A stretch of DNA of 64,000 nt from QHXM01 sp032160165 (GCA_032160165.1 JAVHWA010000006.1:30857-94856), one strand, 5' to 3'; numbered from the stretch's first letter, positions 35,095-46,058 are shown. The notes: generated by a model from the letters alone, not told the origin. Program-made: numbers and translations.

Positions 35095-36489
35095 ATGAAA
35101 GCGCAGACGCCGACAGTCCAGACGATACCTCTAACAGTTGATCAAGTGCTCCGTGCATTGCTCGCGCTCGACCCCGAACGGCGGTTGAGTCTGCTTGATA
35201 GTTGTGGCGCGCCTGATGCTTCTGCGCGCTTCCTGATCGCAGGCTTCGATCCGTTCGAGGTCATCGAGGATCGCGGAAATGCACCCGCGCATGTGGACCC
35301 TCTTGACTTGCTCGATGCACGACTCTTCCAACTCCGTTCGGAGCGGCCGGAAAAGTCTCTACCTGCTGGCGGCGCATGCATCGCCACCTTTTCCTACGAA
35401 CTGGTGCACAGGCTTGAGCGTCTGCGCCTCAGCCCGCGGAGTAGCGGGTCAGAAGAGCCCGAAGTTGTCCTCGCTTTTTACGATACTTTGGTTGTCCACG
35501 ACTACAATACGAGCGAGACTCATGTAGTCTCCGTCGCGGGTCCGAGGAAGATAGCCGAGACCATCGACATATTGAGTAGATCCCTCGATCTTTTGGAGCC
35601 GGAAGAACACCCGTCGCTCCCCTTCGTCGAGGCGATCACCTCTAACCTTTCACGCCACCAGTATCTGAAGGCGGTTGATGAGATCAAGCAGCACATTGCA
35701 GCGGGCGATATTTATCAAGCGAATCTGACGCAGCAGTTCCGCTGCAAACTTTCACCTGGGTCGCGACCGGAGGATGTTTTCCTCCGCCTACGGCGCGATC
35801 ATCCGGCTGCATTCGGGGCGTTCATAAGGAGGAGAGAAGACGTGGTGATAAGCGCGTCACCCGAGCGATTCGTCCGGGTCAACGCGCGAGACGGCGAGCG
35901 CTACGCTGAAGCGTGGCCGATCAAGGGAACCAGACCGCGGGGGGCGACACCCGATGAAGATGCGCGATTGCGCGCCGAATTGTTGGCCAGCGAGAAAGAC
36001 CGCGCTGAGAACATCATGATCGTCGACCTGATGAGAAACGATCTGGGTCGCGTCAGCCGGTACGGGTCGGTCGAGGTTATGGAGATCTGCAAGCTGCAGG
36101 AACATCCCACGCTCTTTCATCTTGTATCGAAGGTAGGTGGAACCCTTCGCCAGGACGTTACCGCAGCCGCGCTGATACGCGCGGTTTTTCCTTGTGGCTC
36201 CGTAACGGGCGCGCCGAAGATCCGGACGATGGAGATAATCCACCAGCTAGAACCAGCGCCGCGCGGGCTTTCTATGGGCGCGATCGGATACTTCTCCTTT
36301 GATGGCGCGTTGGATCTCAGCGTCGCGATTCGCACGCTGGTCATTCGAGATTCGGTCGCAACCTTCAATGTGGGCGGCGGTATAGTCTCGGACAGCGTGC
36401 CCGCACTGGAATACGAAGAGTCACTGCTAAAAGCGCGGGCGCTGCTGCATGCACTGGGCGCCGATCTGCAGTCGCTTTCGCCGCTCTGA
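35095..36489 (+). CDS. pabB: Aminodeoxychorismate synthase component I
   Basis: A 464-residue chorismate-utilising enzyme, PabB type, which with a glutaminase forms 4-amino-4-deoxychorismate for folate synthesis. Conserved blocks are GDIYQANLTQQF, SPERFVR, PIKGTRPRG, IMIVDLMRNDLGRV and FPCGSVTGAPKIRTMEIIH. PIKGTRPR favours PabB over TrpE. No pabA or pabC is adjacent. The N-terminal ~150 residues are more divergent, as usual. A housekeeping gene among catabolic ones. Confidence 0.92.
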   Translation: MKAQTPTVQTIPLTVDQVLRALLALDPERRLSLLDSCGAPDASARFLIAGFDPFEVIEDRGNAPAHVDPLDLLDARLFQLRSERPEKSLPAGGACIATFSYELVHRLERLRLSPRSSGSEEPEVVLAFYDTLVVHDYNTSETHVVSVAGPRKIAETIDILSRSLDLLEPEEHPSLPFVEAITSNLSRHQYLKAVDEIKQHIAAGDIYQANLTQQFRCKLSPGSRPEDVFLRLRRDHPAAFGAFIRRREDVVISASPERFVRVNARDGERYAEAWPIKGTRPRGATPDEDARLRAELLASEKDRAENIMIVDLMRNDLGRVSRYGSVEVMEICKLQEHPTLFHLVSKVGGTLRQDVTAAALIRAVFPCGSVTGAPKIRTMEIIHQLEPAPRGLSMGAIGYFSFDGALDLSVAIRTLVIRDSVATFNVGGGIVSDSVPALEYEESLLKARALLHALGADLQSLSPL

Positions 36490-36535
36490 GGTTGCAGGAG
36501 ACCGGCATTCATCTATCAGCGCTTCTTATTTCTAT

Positions 36536-36581
36536 GATAAGATCTTTTAGTTTCAATTATTGCTGTTAGAGCGCCTACAAT
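36536..36581 (+). promoter_or_regulatory. Second copy of the LysR-linked operator, with -10 hexamer
   Basis: 36536-36560 matches the 25-nt site in the lysR-murK gap at 23 positions (differences: A to G at position 6 and T to A at position 20). TACAAT follows at 36576-36581, 15 nt beyond. It lies 47 bases past the pabB stop and ~230 bases upstream of the receptor ATG, leaving a long 5' leader. The rest of the 300-base gap has no gene. Confidence 0.6.
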
Positions 36582-36789
36582 ACGCGTGAATTATTCAGCA
36601 GCGTTCAGCTAGTTCCTTATTCCGTTAATACCACAAAACCTATCCAGGGGCGTCGGTAGATCTTTGCGCGGTAGTCTTCGCCAAGAAGACGATGGGGCAC
36701 CCGCTTACGCTCCGTCGTTTCGTGCAGTAGAGAGCATCCACGACTTTACGCATCAATTCCCACTTCCGTTGAAAACAGGAGCGACAAAA

Positions 36790-39700
36790 ATGAAACGAAC
36801 TCCCCTTAGTTTCTTTATCCTCAGCCTGATGATGTTAGTCCTTGCGACAGTAACCGCGTTTGGACAAGCATCTACTTCGCGCCTCAACGGAGTCGTGACG
36901 GATTCGAATGGCGGAATCATTGCCGGCGCTACCGTCACTCTTACAAATGAAGGCAACAATATATCCCTGACGACTGCCACCACCTCATCGGGGCAATATG
37001 TGTTTGACTCGGTGCAGGCCGGCACCTACACGGTCACAGTCGAGCAGCAAGGATTCAAGAAATCCGTGTCGACCGGGAACCCGGTAAATCTTAGCCAACC
37101 CGCTGTGGTTAATATTTCGCTTGAGCCCGGCGCCGTCGCGGAAACCGTGACCGTGGTCGCATCCGCCGAGCAAGTGCAGACGGGCACCTCTGGAAACATC
37201 GGCAGCACGATCGATCAACGAACCCTGGAAGCCCTTCCGATTGTTGGAACGCGCGGAAGAAACCCGCTCGACCTGCTCAACTTTCAACCAGGAGTTGTCT
37301 TTGGTGGAAATACCGGTGGCGCAGTTAATGTGAACGGCTCGCGCGATCGCGCGTTCAACTTTACTCTCGATGGTATCGACATCAACGAGTCGACGGCAGG
37401 CGGTTCGAACTTCACTCCACTCCGTCCCAACCCGGACTCGGTGCAGGAATTCCAAATCGTGACGAGCAACTTTACGGCGGAGCTGGGGCGCAGTAGTGGC
37501 GCTCAGGTAACACTCGTCACTCGCTCGGGAACGAATGACTTTCACGGCAACGTGTTTGAATACTATCGAACGCCAAGATTGGACGCCAAGAGCTATCCGG
37601 TCACGATCGCCGGCACCGCCAAAGAACAGTTCGTTCAACATATCTTCGGGGGTAGCCTCGGTGGGCCATTGTTCAATCCCGGATTCGGAAAGGGAGGAGC
37701 AGGCTGGTTAAGAGATAAAGCATTCTTCTTTACAAATCTTCAGTTGCTACGAGCGTACGACACGGCGCTGGTCACGCGAACGGTCTATACGCAAAGCGCG
37801 AGACAGGGAATATTCCGTTACATTCTGCAGGGACAGAACGCGCCGGTGGGAGCGGCCAGCCCTCTTGTCGCTTCAGTGGATGGCAATGGAAACTCACTTT
37901 TTGCACCCTGCCCAAATCCACTGCCGGCTCCCCTCCCTTCAACATTACGGTGCGTACAAACGTATAACGTCGCCACAAATCCCTCCGGTATCGGTATCGA
38001 TCCCACAATAGCCGCCATCATTAATGCAAGCCCGTTGCCGAACAATTTTACAACCGGTGATGGACTGAACACGGCCGGATTCAATTTCGCGTCGCCGCAG
38101 CACGAGAAGCAATATGATTTCGTGAGCAAGTTCGATTTCAAGCTGCGCGATAATAGTCAGGTCTACCTCCGATACGCGCAGGGAAGTCAAAGCAGCCTTG
38201 GAGACTCAGCGAACGGTGGTCGTCCGATCTATCCCGGCGCGCCGAATTTTGTCGATACGTCGCGGACACCCAAGAACCTGGCCATCAACTGGCGTTGGTC
38301 CCCATCCGGAACAGTGACTAACGAGGCTATTTTTGGTCTCAGCAAATACTTCTTCACGTTCGCTACGCCTCATCCCGATCCGAATCTGCCATTCACGTTT
38401 TTTAACATGGCGACCCCGAATACAAACTTTACTTACAATGCGAGGGGCGTCAGGACTCTCCAGTTTATTGATAACCTGAGTTTCGTTCGCGGCGCGAACA
38501 CTTTCAGAGGCGGAATTAATTTCCGTTTCAATCGCCATCGCGATGACCGGTCTAATGTCGCAGGTTCGGCCATCGAGCCCGTGGTTGCGTTAGGAGGCCC
38601 AAGTGGTTACGCGCCGTTCGTATTACCGAGCGCGGGCGCGACCAGTATTAATACCAACGATCTCACTCGCCTTCAGAACACCATCAACGACGAGCTTGGT
38701 CGAATTAACACCGTCTCGCAGGCGTTTGTTTCAGACCCGGACAATCCCAACGCTTATGCTCCGGCAGGGACGCGTTGGCTCAACGAAGCGAATTATCCGG
38801 AATTGGATTTTTATTTTCAGGATACCTGGCGGGCCAAATCAAACCTGATTTTTGACATTGGACTTCGGTTGGAAGCCAAATTACATCCGACAGTCAATGG
38901 AAGGGGAATCCTTGTTCCCAATCAGGCGGTGAAACTCGGCGCGGCGCCATCGAATACGATCCGGTGGGTTGAAGGTGATGTGTTTCAAAGCGCGAAGGTG
39001 TGGTTGCCTTCGTTCGGCTTCGCCTGGGACCCGTTCAAAAACGGTAAGACTTCTATTCGCGGAAACTATCGTATTGCGTCTGACAGAATTGCCACCTTCC
39101 TGTTCGGTTCTTCAATTTTCCAAAGCGCCCCGGGAAACACAGCCGGCGCGTCAAATTCCGCTTTCGGACAAGCGGGAGGGCTTTTCCGCAACGTGCAGCC
39201 GATCATCGCTGCTCTGGCGCCCTCCAGGTCACCCGACGCCTTAAGACAACCGGACCCGTTCGGAACCGGTTCCATCAGCGTGGTTGATCCCGATTTGCAG
39301 TTCCCGCAGGTCCACGAATGGTCATTTAGTTTTCAACGAGAAGTGAAACACACCGTTATTGAGGTGAATTACATCGGCAAGCATGCCGTTCACCTGCTGG
39401 GTGGCTACAACGTGAACCAGGTAAATGTCTTCGCCGGTGTTCCCGGTGTGAGTGAGAATTTTCTGCAAGCGTTCAACCGTATACGCGATGATATTAAGGT
39501 TAACGGGAACACTATCACGTACAACAGTCCCCTGATGAACCTCTTGTTCACCGGGAACGCGGCAAACAATGCCGGGACCGCCACATTTCGTACCGTGGCG
39601 ACAACCAATACGATCTCTTTAGGAAACGCGGCCACCGCTGCATTAGCCATTTCACAACGGTTGTGCGCAGCGGCGGATGTAACAGCTGGAATCTGTACCG

Positions 39701-40584
39701 CGACCGGCGGCCAGTTGCTCGCTCGAACCATCGGGAATCCGTTTCTCTTTCAACCCTATCCACAGTTCTCGGGCGGCCTGAATGTTTTCGACAGTAGCGA
39801 CTATTCGAACTATCACGGCCTTCAGTTCATCTTGAAGCGTCGAATCTACTCTGGTCTGGGACTACAGTTCGGATACACCTTCTCTAAGTCGAAAGACAAC
39901 CGTTCATGGGATCCATCGCTGAGCACCGTTTCAACCGGCTCGGTTCAATCGGCATCCAGTACGCCGTTTGACTTGAGAGATCGACATTTAAATTACGCCT
40001 GGTCGGACTTTGACCGGCGTCATGTTTTCCAAGGGACCTATACCTACGAATTACCGTTCGGGAGAGGGAAAGAGTTCTTATCCGGACCGTCGAAGATCGT
40101 CAATCACCTTGTCGGTGGATGGCTCTTCTCTGGAACAGTGATCTGGCAGTCGGGCCGTCCATTCACGGTCTATTCGGGTCTCAACACGATGAGCAACGTA
40201 GTGCAATCCACCGCGGATTGCAGCAGCTGTTCCCGTGATATCGGCAACCTGGTGCAGGAAGGCACGCCAGGCGCAAGGAACTTCTGGTTCGACGCGGCCA
40301 CGCGCGCGCTCTTTTCAGCCCCGGCCCCGGGCACGATCGGAACCACCGGACGCAACTTCTTTATCGCGCCGGAGTACTTCCAGTGGGACGCTTCCCTATC
40401 CAAGAAAATCTCGATATCCGAGAGGGTCAAATTCGATCTTCGGCTGGATGCGAGAAATGTTTTGAATCACCCTGCGTTTGATAACCCGACGGCGGTCATA
40501 ACCAACGCGCTCTTTGGGCGCATTAATGACACCGTTACCAATAACGCGCGGAGGATTCAGGTGTCGGGTAAGCTCAGCTTTTAG
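36790..40584 (+). CDS. TonB-dependent receptor, Oar/carboxypeptidase-regulatory type
   Basis: A 1264-residue outer-membrane receptor. The ATG at 36790 begins a good signal peptide (MKRTPLSFFILSLMM...TAFGQ) and follows CAGGAG; the frame is open 126 bases further upstream, but that part is not protein-like. The carboxypeptidase-regulatory-like domain occupies about 29-115 (LNGVVTDSNGGIIAGA), the plug about 120-270 and the barrel the rest, ending GKLSF. Its promoter region carries the same 25-nt site as the murK operon, suggesting it imports peptidoglycan fragments or amino sugars. No SusD-like gene is adjacent; a D-aminoacylase gene follows by 93 bases. Confidence 0.9.
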   Translation: MKRTPLSFFILSLMMLVLATVTAFGQASTSRLNGVVTDSNGGIIAGATVTLTNEGNNISLTTATTSSGQYVFDSVQAGTYTVTVEQQGFKKSVSTGNPVNLSQPAVVNISLEPGAVAETVTVVASAEQVQTGTSGNIGSTIDQRTLEALPIVGTRGRNPLDLLNFQPGVVFGGNTGGAVNVNGSRDRAFNFTLDGIDINESTAGGSNFTPLRPNPDSVQEFQIVTSNFTAELGRSSGAQVTLVTRSGTNDFHGNVFEYYRTPRLDAKSYPVTIAGTAKEQFVQHIFGGSLGGPLFNPGFGKGGAGWLRDKAFFFTNLQLLRAYDTALVTRTVYTQSARQGIFRYILQGQNAPVGAASPLVASVDGNGNSLFAPCPNPLPAPLPSTLRCVQTYNVATNPSGIGIDPTIAAIINASPLPNNFTTGDGLNTAGFNFASPQHEKQYDFVSKFDFKLRDNSQVYLRYAQGSQSSLGDSANGGRPIYPGAPNFVDTSRTPKNLAINWRWSPSGTVTNEAIFGLSKYFFTFATPHPDPNLPFTFFNMATPNTNFTYNARGVRTLQFIDNLSFVRGANTFRGGINFRFNRHRDDRSNVAGSAIEPVVALGGPSGYAPFVLPSAGATSINTNDLTRLQNTINDELGRINTVSQAFVSDPDNPNAYAPAGTRWLNEANYPELDFYFQDTWRAKSNLIFDIGLRLEAKLHPTVNGRGILVPNQAVKLGAAPSNTIRWVEGDVFQSAKVWLPSFGFAWDPFKNGKTSIRGNYRIASDRIATFLFGSSIFQSAPGNTAGASNSAFGQAGGLFRNVQPIIAALAPSRSPDALRQPDPFGTGSISVVDPDLQFPQVHEWSFSFQREVKHTVIEVNYIGKHAVHLLGGYNVNQVNVFAGVPGVSENFLQAFNRIRDDIKVNGNTITYNSPLMNLLFTGNAANNAGTATFRTVATTNTISLGNAATAALAISQRLCAAADVTAGICTATGGQLLARTIGNPFLFQPYPQFSGGLNVFDSSDYSNYHGLQFILKRRIYSGLGLQFGYTFSKSKDNRSWDPSLSTVSTGSVQSASSTPFDLRDRHLNYAWSDFDRRHVFQGTYTYELPFGRGKEFLSGPSKIVNHLVGGWLFSGTVIWQSGRPFTVYSGLNTMSNVVQSTADCSSCSRDIGNLVQEGTPGARNFWFDAATRALFSAPAPGTIGTTGRNFFIAPEYFQWDASLSKKISISERVKFDLRLDARNVLNHPAFDNPTAVITNALFGRINDTVTNNARRIQVSGKLSF

Positions 40585-40677
40585 GCGATCGTCGGACCAG
40601 GTTCTCCGCCACCGCCTTGATTTGCTTTGCTACGTTGCCGGCCCACGGTCATCCGACTACCGGCAGCTTCGGAGAAT

Positions 40678-42306
40678 ATGAAGCACCTTTACAGTAAGTG
40701 CATTTTGGCCGTAGCCATCGTAGTACTTCTCGCAGTCTTTGGCTTTGTGAATGTGCTTCAGGACGTACACGCTTCAGATCCGGTTTACGACCTCGTAATC
40801 ACAAACGGTCGTATAGTTGACGGCGCCGGCAATCCCTGGTTTCGCGCCGATGTTGGGATCAAGGACGGGCGCGTAACCAGAATCGGCCACATCGATCCGC
40901 GCCAGGCCGGCGAGACGCTCGACGCACACGGTCAGATCGTCGCGCCCGGATTCATAGATGTTCATACGCATGTCGAGGGCATCTATGGTCAGCCCGATGC
41001 TGAGAACTTCGTACGCATGGGTGTGACTTCGCTGGTGACGGGGAACTGCGGTTCATCCTCGACAGACATCGGGAATTTCCTGGGGAGGATTAAGGGTCAA
41101 CCGCTTGCGGTTAATGTGGCCACGCTGATCGCGCACGGCTCTGTTCGAAGCAAGGTCATGGGCCTCGACAATCGCGCTCCAACTGCTCAAGAACTTGAGA
41201 AGATGGAGGCGATGGTCGATAAGGGGATGAAAGATGGGGCCGTGGGACTCTCGACCGGCTTGATCTACGTTCCCGGAACTTTTGCAAAAACCGACGAGAT
41301 CGTTGCCCTTGCTCGCGTTGCCGCGCGCAACCATGGTCTATACGCGACGCACATGCGCAACGAAGGCTCTGAAGTGGTGGCGGCAATACGCGAGAGCATC
41401 GCAATCGGAGAGCAGGCGGGTCTGCCGGTGGAGATCTCGCACTTCAAGATCTCGAGCCCCAGACTTTGGGGCCAGAGCAATGTAACGCTCGGCCTGGTGA
41501 GAGACGCGCGCCAACGCGGTCTTTCGGTAACCGTCGACCAATATGCTTACACCGCATCTTCGACGTCGCTCGACATAAGACTGCCGGACTGGGTGCTCGT
41601 AGGTGGCCGCGAAGAAGGTAAGAAACGGCTCGCTGATAAAGCGATGAGAGACCGCGCGACCCGCGAGATGAAGGCAGGGCTGAAGAAGACGGGATTCAAG
41701 GACTACGATTTCGCGGTGGTTGCTTCGTACGCGCCTACTCCTGCTTTCAACGGAAAGTCGATCAAACAAATCGCGAAGGAGGCGAAGGGCAATAACGATC
41801 TAAAGACTCAGATCGAGCAGGTCCTGGAAATGTACGAGGCCGGCGGCGCCGGAATGGTTTATCACGGAATGAGCGAAGCCGACGTCGAACAAATCATGCG
41901 CGAGCCATTTACCATGATCGCGTCCGATAGTTCGGTGAGGCGTTTCAATGAAGGCGTCCCGCACCCGCGCGGTTATGGTAACAATGCCCGCGTGCTTGGC
42001 CACTACGTACGCGACCTGCGAATTGTCTCCCTGGAAGACGCAATCCGCAAGATGACCAGCCTTCCGGCACAGACTTTCAACCTGCGAGACCGCGGGTTAC
42101 TGCGCGAGGGCTACGCGGCAGACATCGTGATTTTCGATGACTCGGCGATCTCGGATCGCGCAACCTTTGACCGCCCGCACCAGTACGCCGCGGGGGTCAG
42201 TTTCGTTTTCGTTAACGGACAGGCTGTTCTGTCCAATGGCGAGATGACATCCCAACGACCCGGCATGGCCCTGCGAGGCCCGGGTTGGACAGGGGTCGAG
42301 CAATAA
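40678..42306 (+). CDS. N-acyl-D-amino-acid deacylase (D-aminoacylase)
   Basis: A 542-residue amidohydrolase with a signal peptide or N-terminal anchor (1-31). Metal ligands appear in DVHTHVEG, followed by GNCGSSSTD (the family cysteine), GLSTGLIYVPGTFA, ATHMRNEG, EISHFKI and ASDSSVRRF. It hydrolyses N-acyl-D-amino acids or related D-peptides, releasing D-amino acids; murein stem peptides are a natural source, which fits the locus. The ATG at 40678 has GGAG seven bases upstream, while the longer frame start lacks one. The typical loop HTHDD is HTHVE here. Confidence 0.87.
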   Translation: MKHLYSKCILAVAIVVLLAVFGFVNVLQDVHASDPVYDLVITNGRIVDGAGNPWFRADVGIKDGRVTRIGHIDPRQAGETLDAHGQIVAPGFIDVHTHVEGIYGQPDAENFVRMGVTSLVTGNCGSSSTDIGNFLGRIKGQPLAVNVATLIAHGSVRSKVMGLDNRAPTAQELEKMEAMVDKGMKDGAVGLSTGLIYVPGTFAKTDEIVALARVAARNHGLYATHMRNEGSEVVAAIRESIAIGEQAGLPVEISHFKISSPRLWGQSNVTLGLVRDARQRGLSVTVDQYAYTASSTSLDIRLPDWVLVGGREEGKKRLADKAMRDRATREMKAGLKKTGFKDYDFAVVASYAPTPAFNGKSIKQIAKEAKGNNDLKTQIEQVLEMYEAGGAGMVYHGMSEADVEQIMREPFTMIASDSSVRRFNEGVPHPRGYGNNARVLGHYVRDLRIVSLEDAIRKMTSLPAQTFNLRDRGLLREGYAADIVIFDDSAISDRATFDRPHQYAAGVSFVFVNGQAVLSNGEMTSQRPGMALRGPGWTGVEQ

Positions 42307-42519
42307 TAACTTGAAGTGCGCATGGTCGACGTTGTATAACTTGCGCGCAACTGTACCGGGCGGACATCCGTTACGAGATGGCCGCTTCGCTTATTGGATT
42401 CAGGTTCGTTCCCCAATTTTGCGCATCAGACCTGTCGCATCCCAAGGCAGGACTCGTACGCAGTTTCTGAAACGAATCCAACTTTCCATTCTGCTACCTA
42501 AGTAAAGAGGAATCACGTT

Positions 42520-45500
42520 ATGAGACACCATTTCAAGAATGGGCTGTGGAGCTTGTTTATCATCGCAATGCTCTGCCTTAGCTTTAGCCCAATCGCGCTC
42601 GCGCAAGACGAGACATCCGCCACAATCACAGGACAAGTTACAGACTCCGCGGGTGGGATCCTGCAAGGCGCAACAGTTGTCGTCACTAAGCAGGACACAA
42701 ACGCAGAACGCCGAGCGCAGACAAACGATGACGGGAACTATGTCGTTACGAATTTGGAGCCCGGAGTCTACACCGTGAGTGTCGAGCATCAGGGCTTCAA
42801 ACGATACCTGCAGACACTGACCCTGAACGCGAAGGATCGACGTCCCGTCAGTATCGTCCTCGAAGCCGGCGCTGTTGACCAGACGGTACTCGTGACGGAC
42901 GATGCTCCACTCATCCAAGACAGCCCAACAGGACAGACTCTCATATCGGGAACCCAGGTCCTTGAGATACCTCTTCAAAACCGCGACTTCACCAAGCTGC
43001 TTGAACTCGTGCCCGGCGTCAGCTCTAGTCTTGACGACGAAACCGGCCTGGGATTGACCAGCCGCTTCGACGTTTCAATCAACGGCATGCGACGCAACAG
43101 CGTCAATGTCTTCGTTGATGGTGTTTCAAACACCGACGTCGGCTCGAATATCACGTTGCTGTCAACGCCGACCATCGATTCGATAAAGGAATTCAAAGTC
43201 CTGACCTCGAACTACACGGCGGATGTTGGCCGTTCCGGCGGCGGCACGGTCACGCTGGTGACCCGCGGCGGCGGCAATGACTTTCACGGCTCGATCTACG
43301 ACTTCGCGCGTAACGATCGCTTCAATGCCAACACTTACTTCAACAATCGTCTGGGAAGACTTGCTGACGGCACCCTCAGGGGACGCGTGCCGCGCCTTCG
43401 CTATCATAACTTCGGAGGCACGTTCAGTGGTCCGGTTACTTTCCCGCGTTTCGGCGAAGGTGGACGAGCGGTGTATAGCGGGCGCAATAAGACGTTCTTT
43501 TTCTTCTCTGAGGAAGTGCGACGTATCACGCGCGGCATTACGGACACGAATGCCGTCGTGCCCAGCCTGGCGGAGCGCGCCGGCAACTTCGCCCCAAACC
43601 TGGGGCTGCCCATATTTCGTACGAACGCAGCCACACCCGCGCAGTGCACGACGCCGGGCGTTGGCACCTGTACCAACACTCCTTTCAATGTCACCGACAC
43701 TGCGGGCAACACCATTCAAGCTCGGGTCGGCATGATCTTCCGCTTTTCTGATGGACGTGCCTATGTGGGCAACTTACTTCCGGCCAGCGATATTGATCCG
43801 CGCTCACTCGCGTTCCTGAATGCGTACCCGTTGCCGAACAACGGCACAAGCGGCTTTACTTACTCCCCCACCAATATCCTGAACACACGCCAGGAAAGCA
43901 TTCGGCTTGAACATAACTTCACCCAGAACCACAAGATCTTCGGGCGTTATGCGCATGACCTGAATAAGACGCAGGAACCTGCCGGACTTTTCTCTACCAA
44001 TTCGGTGCCAAATTTCGGTACCACCAACACGCGGATCCCCGGCATGACGCTGGTGATTTCCATGTCCAGTGTTCTCTCGTCGACGCTGGTGAATGAAGCG
44101 ACCTACAACTTCTCGCAGAATCTCATCGGCTCGCAAGTCGCAGGGAGAAGCCGCGATACTGATTTTGTCGGCGCTGACACGATCCCCGAGGTCTACCCCG
44201 AAAACAATGCCGCGGTCGTCCCGCGAATCACGTTTACCAGTGCACACTCAAACCTCAATTCGATCCAGGGCTTCAACATCCTCTACAGGAACCAGCTTGT
44301 TCGCGATGTTGTCACCTGGACCAATGGCAATCACACCTGGAAATTTGGCGGAGAAATATCGAAGGAGTCGAAAGACGAGAACGCCAACAACATAACCCAG
44401 GGTTCTTTCTCGTTCGCCGGCACGCGTAGCCGTGGGACGTCGGCAGGGGTCTCGTTAACGAACACCGGGCTCGCGTTCGCCGACTTTCTTACCGGCCGAG
44501 CTGATAGTTATAGTGAGGACCAGTTCGATGTCACGGTGAATCTGAAATTCGGCCGCCGCGAGTTCTTTGCGCAGGATACATGGAGGATTCGACCGAACCT
44601 CTCACTGGATTTCGGAGTCCGTTATCAGTACTTCGTTCCCGTGACTGACCAGAACAACGTAATGACGTCCTTCGATCCGGCGCTCTACAACCGAGCGAAT
44701 GCTCCCACCTGTACGACCGCAGCCTGCACCGCCCTTATACGCGGGACTGGCAACGAGTTGAACGGGATCGCCATCGCCGGAAGCACGTCACGTTTCGGCA
44801 AGTCGATCTACCCGTCGGACAAGAATAATTTCAGCCCGCGAGTCGGCCTGGCCTGGGACCCATGGAAAAAGGGCAAGACCATCATTCGCGCTGGCTACGG
44901 CTTCTACTACGATCAGCCGCTGGTGGGCATATTCGAGCAGAACGCCTTCACTAATCCGCCCTACAACAATCAGGCGGTCTATAGCGGCACACTGGTCTCG
45001 TTCTCGAATCCGACCGGCGGCGCTTTGGGCAACCTGCCTGTCCGCTCGCTGATCGCCAGCGCGCCGGACTTTACGACACCCGAGATCCAGCAGTGGTCAC
45101 TTGGTGCCCAACACGAGATATTCCGCAACGCCGTAGTCGAGCTCTCGTATGTCGGTACCAAGGGCGACCACCTGATCCGTCCGCTCGACATCAACTTCCC
45201 ACAGCCCGCAGCAGTGAACGCACCTGGTGTCGGGCTGGCAAACGCCAACACCGTCAGGCCGTACCTTGGATACGCGCGCATCACATGGCGTGAGACAAGC
45301 GCCAAGTCGCGTTATCACGGCATGCTCTCGTCTTTCAGTTATCGCTTGAGCAACGGCCTCAGTCTTACGGCCACGTATACCTTCAGCAAGAACCTGACGG
45401 ACGCGACTAATGACCGTGACGCGGTGGACTTCCCGCAAAATCCGCTCAACTATCGAGCGGAATATGCCGAGTCCAGAGCTTCCCGGCCACATATTTTTAC

Positions 45501-46038
45501 AGCCAGCTACGTCTACGAGCTGCCATGGTTCAAGAAGGACGCTAATGCGTTTAGGCGCGCGTTCCTTGGCGGCTGGCAGGTCGCGGGTATCGTCGACATC
45601 GAGTCCGGACTGCCGGTAGCGAGAGTCGGTCTGGCTTCCGCGCAGCCACAGACGGGTCTGACGGGCTTTTATCCCAACGTGGTCAGCGATCCGAACGGTG
45701 GACTCGCAGGAACTGTGGACGCATTGGGTCTGCCTTACATCTTCGACCCGACCGCTTTTGCAGTTCCGGCAAACGGAACCTACGGCAACGCGCCGCGGGC
45801 GTTCGCTCGCTTGTTCGGTCGCAATCAGACGAACATGACAGTGACCAAGAACGTCTACTTTAACAAAGAGCAGAATGTCAGGCTGCAACTGCGAGCCGAA
45901 GCATTCAACGTGTTCAATCACACGCAGTTCACCGGTGTCGGTACTGTCTTCGCCTCTCCTCCGGGAACGGCGTTTGGTAGACCGACAGGCGCGCGACTGC
46001 CGCGTGAATTCCAGTTCGGAGCGAAACTCTACTTCTAA
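42520..46038 (+). CDS. TonB-dependent receptor, Oar/carboxypeptidase-regulatory type
   Basis: A 1172-residue outer-membrane receptor. It has a signal peptide (1-28, ending ALA), a carboxypeptidase-regulatory-like domain (about 33-120, ITGQVTDSAGGILQGA), a plug (NSVNVFVDGVSNTDVG around 190) and a barrel ending GAKLYF. AGAGGAA precedes the ATG. It is downstream of the D-aminoacylase and upstream of nagA on the same strand, so amino-sugar or muropeptide uptake is plausible. The 213-base gap upstream shows no repeat element and no copy of the 25-nt LysR-linked site. Confidence 0.9.
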   Translation: MRHHFKNGLWSLFIIAMLCLSFSPIALAQDETSATITGQVTDSAGGILQGATVVVTKQDTNAERRAQTNDDGNYVVTNLEPGVYTVSVEHQGFKRYLQTLTLNAKDRRPVSIVLEAGAVDQTVLVTDDAPLIQDSPTGQTLISGTQVLEIPLQNRDFTKLLELVPGVSSSLDDETGLGLTSRFDVSINGMRRNSVNVFVDGVSNTDVGSNITLLSTPTIDSIKEFKVLTSNYTADVGRSGGGTVTLVTRGGGNDFHGSIYDFARNDRFNANTYFNNRLGRLADGTLRGRVPRLRYHNFGGTFSGPVTFPRFGEGGRAVYSGRNKTFFFFSEEVRRITRGITDTNAVVPSLAERAGNFAPNLGLPIFRTNAATPAQCTTPGVGTCTNTPFNVTDTAGNTIQARVGMIFRFSDGRAYVGNLLPASDIDPRSLAFLNAYPLPNNGTSGFTYSPTNILNTRQESIRLEHNFTQNHKIFGRYAHDLNKTQEPAGLFSTNSVPNFGTTNTRIPGMTLVISMSSVLSSTLVNEATYNFSQNLIGSQVAGRSRDTDFVGADTIPEVYPENNAAVVPRITFTSAHSNLNSIQGFNILYRNQLVRDVVTWTNGNHTWKFGGEISKESKDENANNITQGSFSFAGTRSRGTSAGVSLTNTGLAFADFLTGRADSYSEDQFDVTVNLKFGRREFFAQDTWRIRPNLSLDFGVRYQYFVPVTDQNNVMTSFDPALYNRANAPTCTTAACTALIRGTGNELNGIAIAGSTSRFGKSIYPSDKNNFSPRVGLAWDPWKKGKTIIRAGYGFYYDQPLVGIFEQNAFTNPPYNNQAVYSGTLVSFSNPTGGALGNLPVRSLIASAPDFTTPEIQQWSLGAQHEIFRNAVVELSYVGTKGDHLIRPLDINFPQPAAVNAPGVGLANANTVRPYLGYARITWRETSAKSRYHGMLSSFSYRLSNGLSLTATYTFSKNLTDATNDRDAVDFPQNPLNYRAEYAESRASRPHIFTASYVYELPWFKKDANAFRRAFLGGWQVAGIVDIESGLPVARVGLASAQPQTGLTGFYPNVVSDPNGGLAGTVDALGLPYIFDPTAFAVPANGTYGNAPRAFARLFGRNQTNMTVTKNVYFNKEQNVRLQLRAEAFNVFNHTQFTGVGTVFASPPGTAFGRPTGARLPREFQFGAKLYF

Positions 46039-46058
46039 TTCCGGACCCTCCTGACCGT

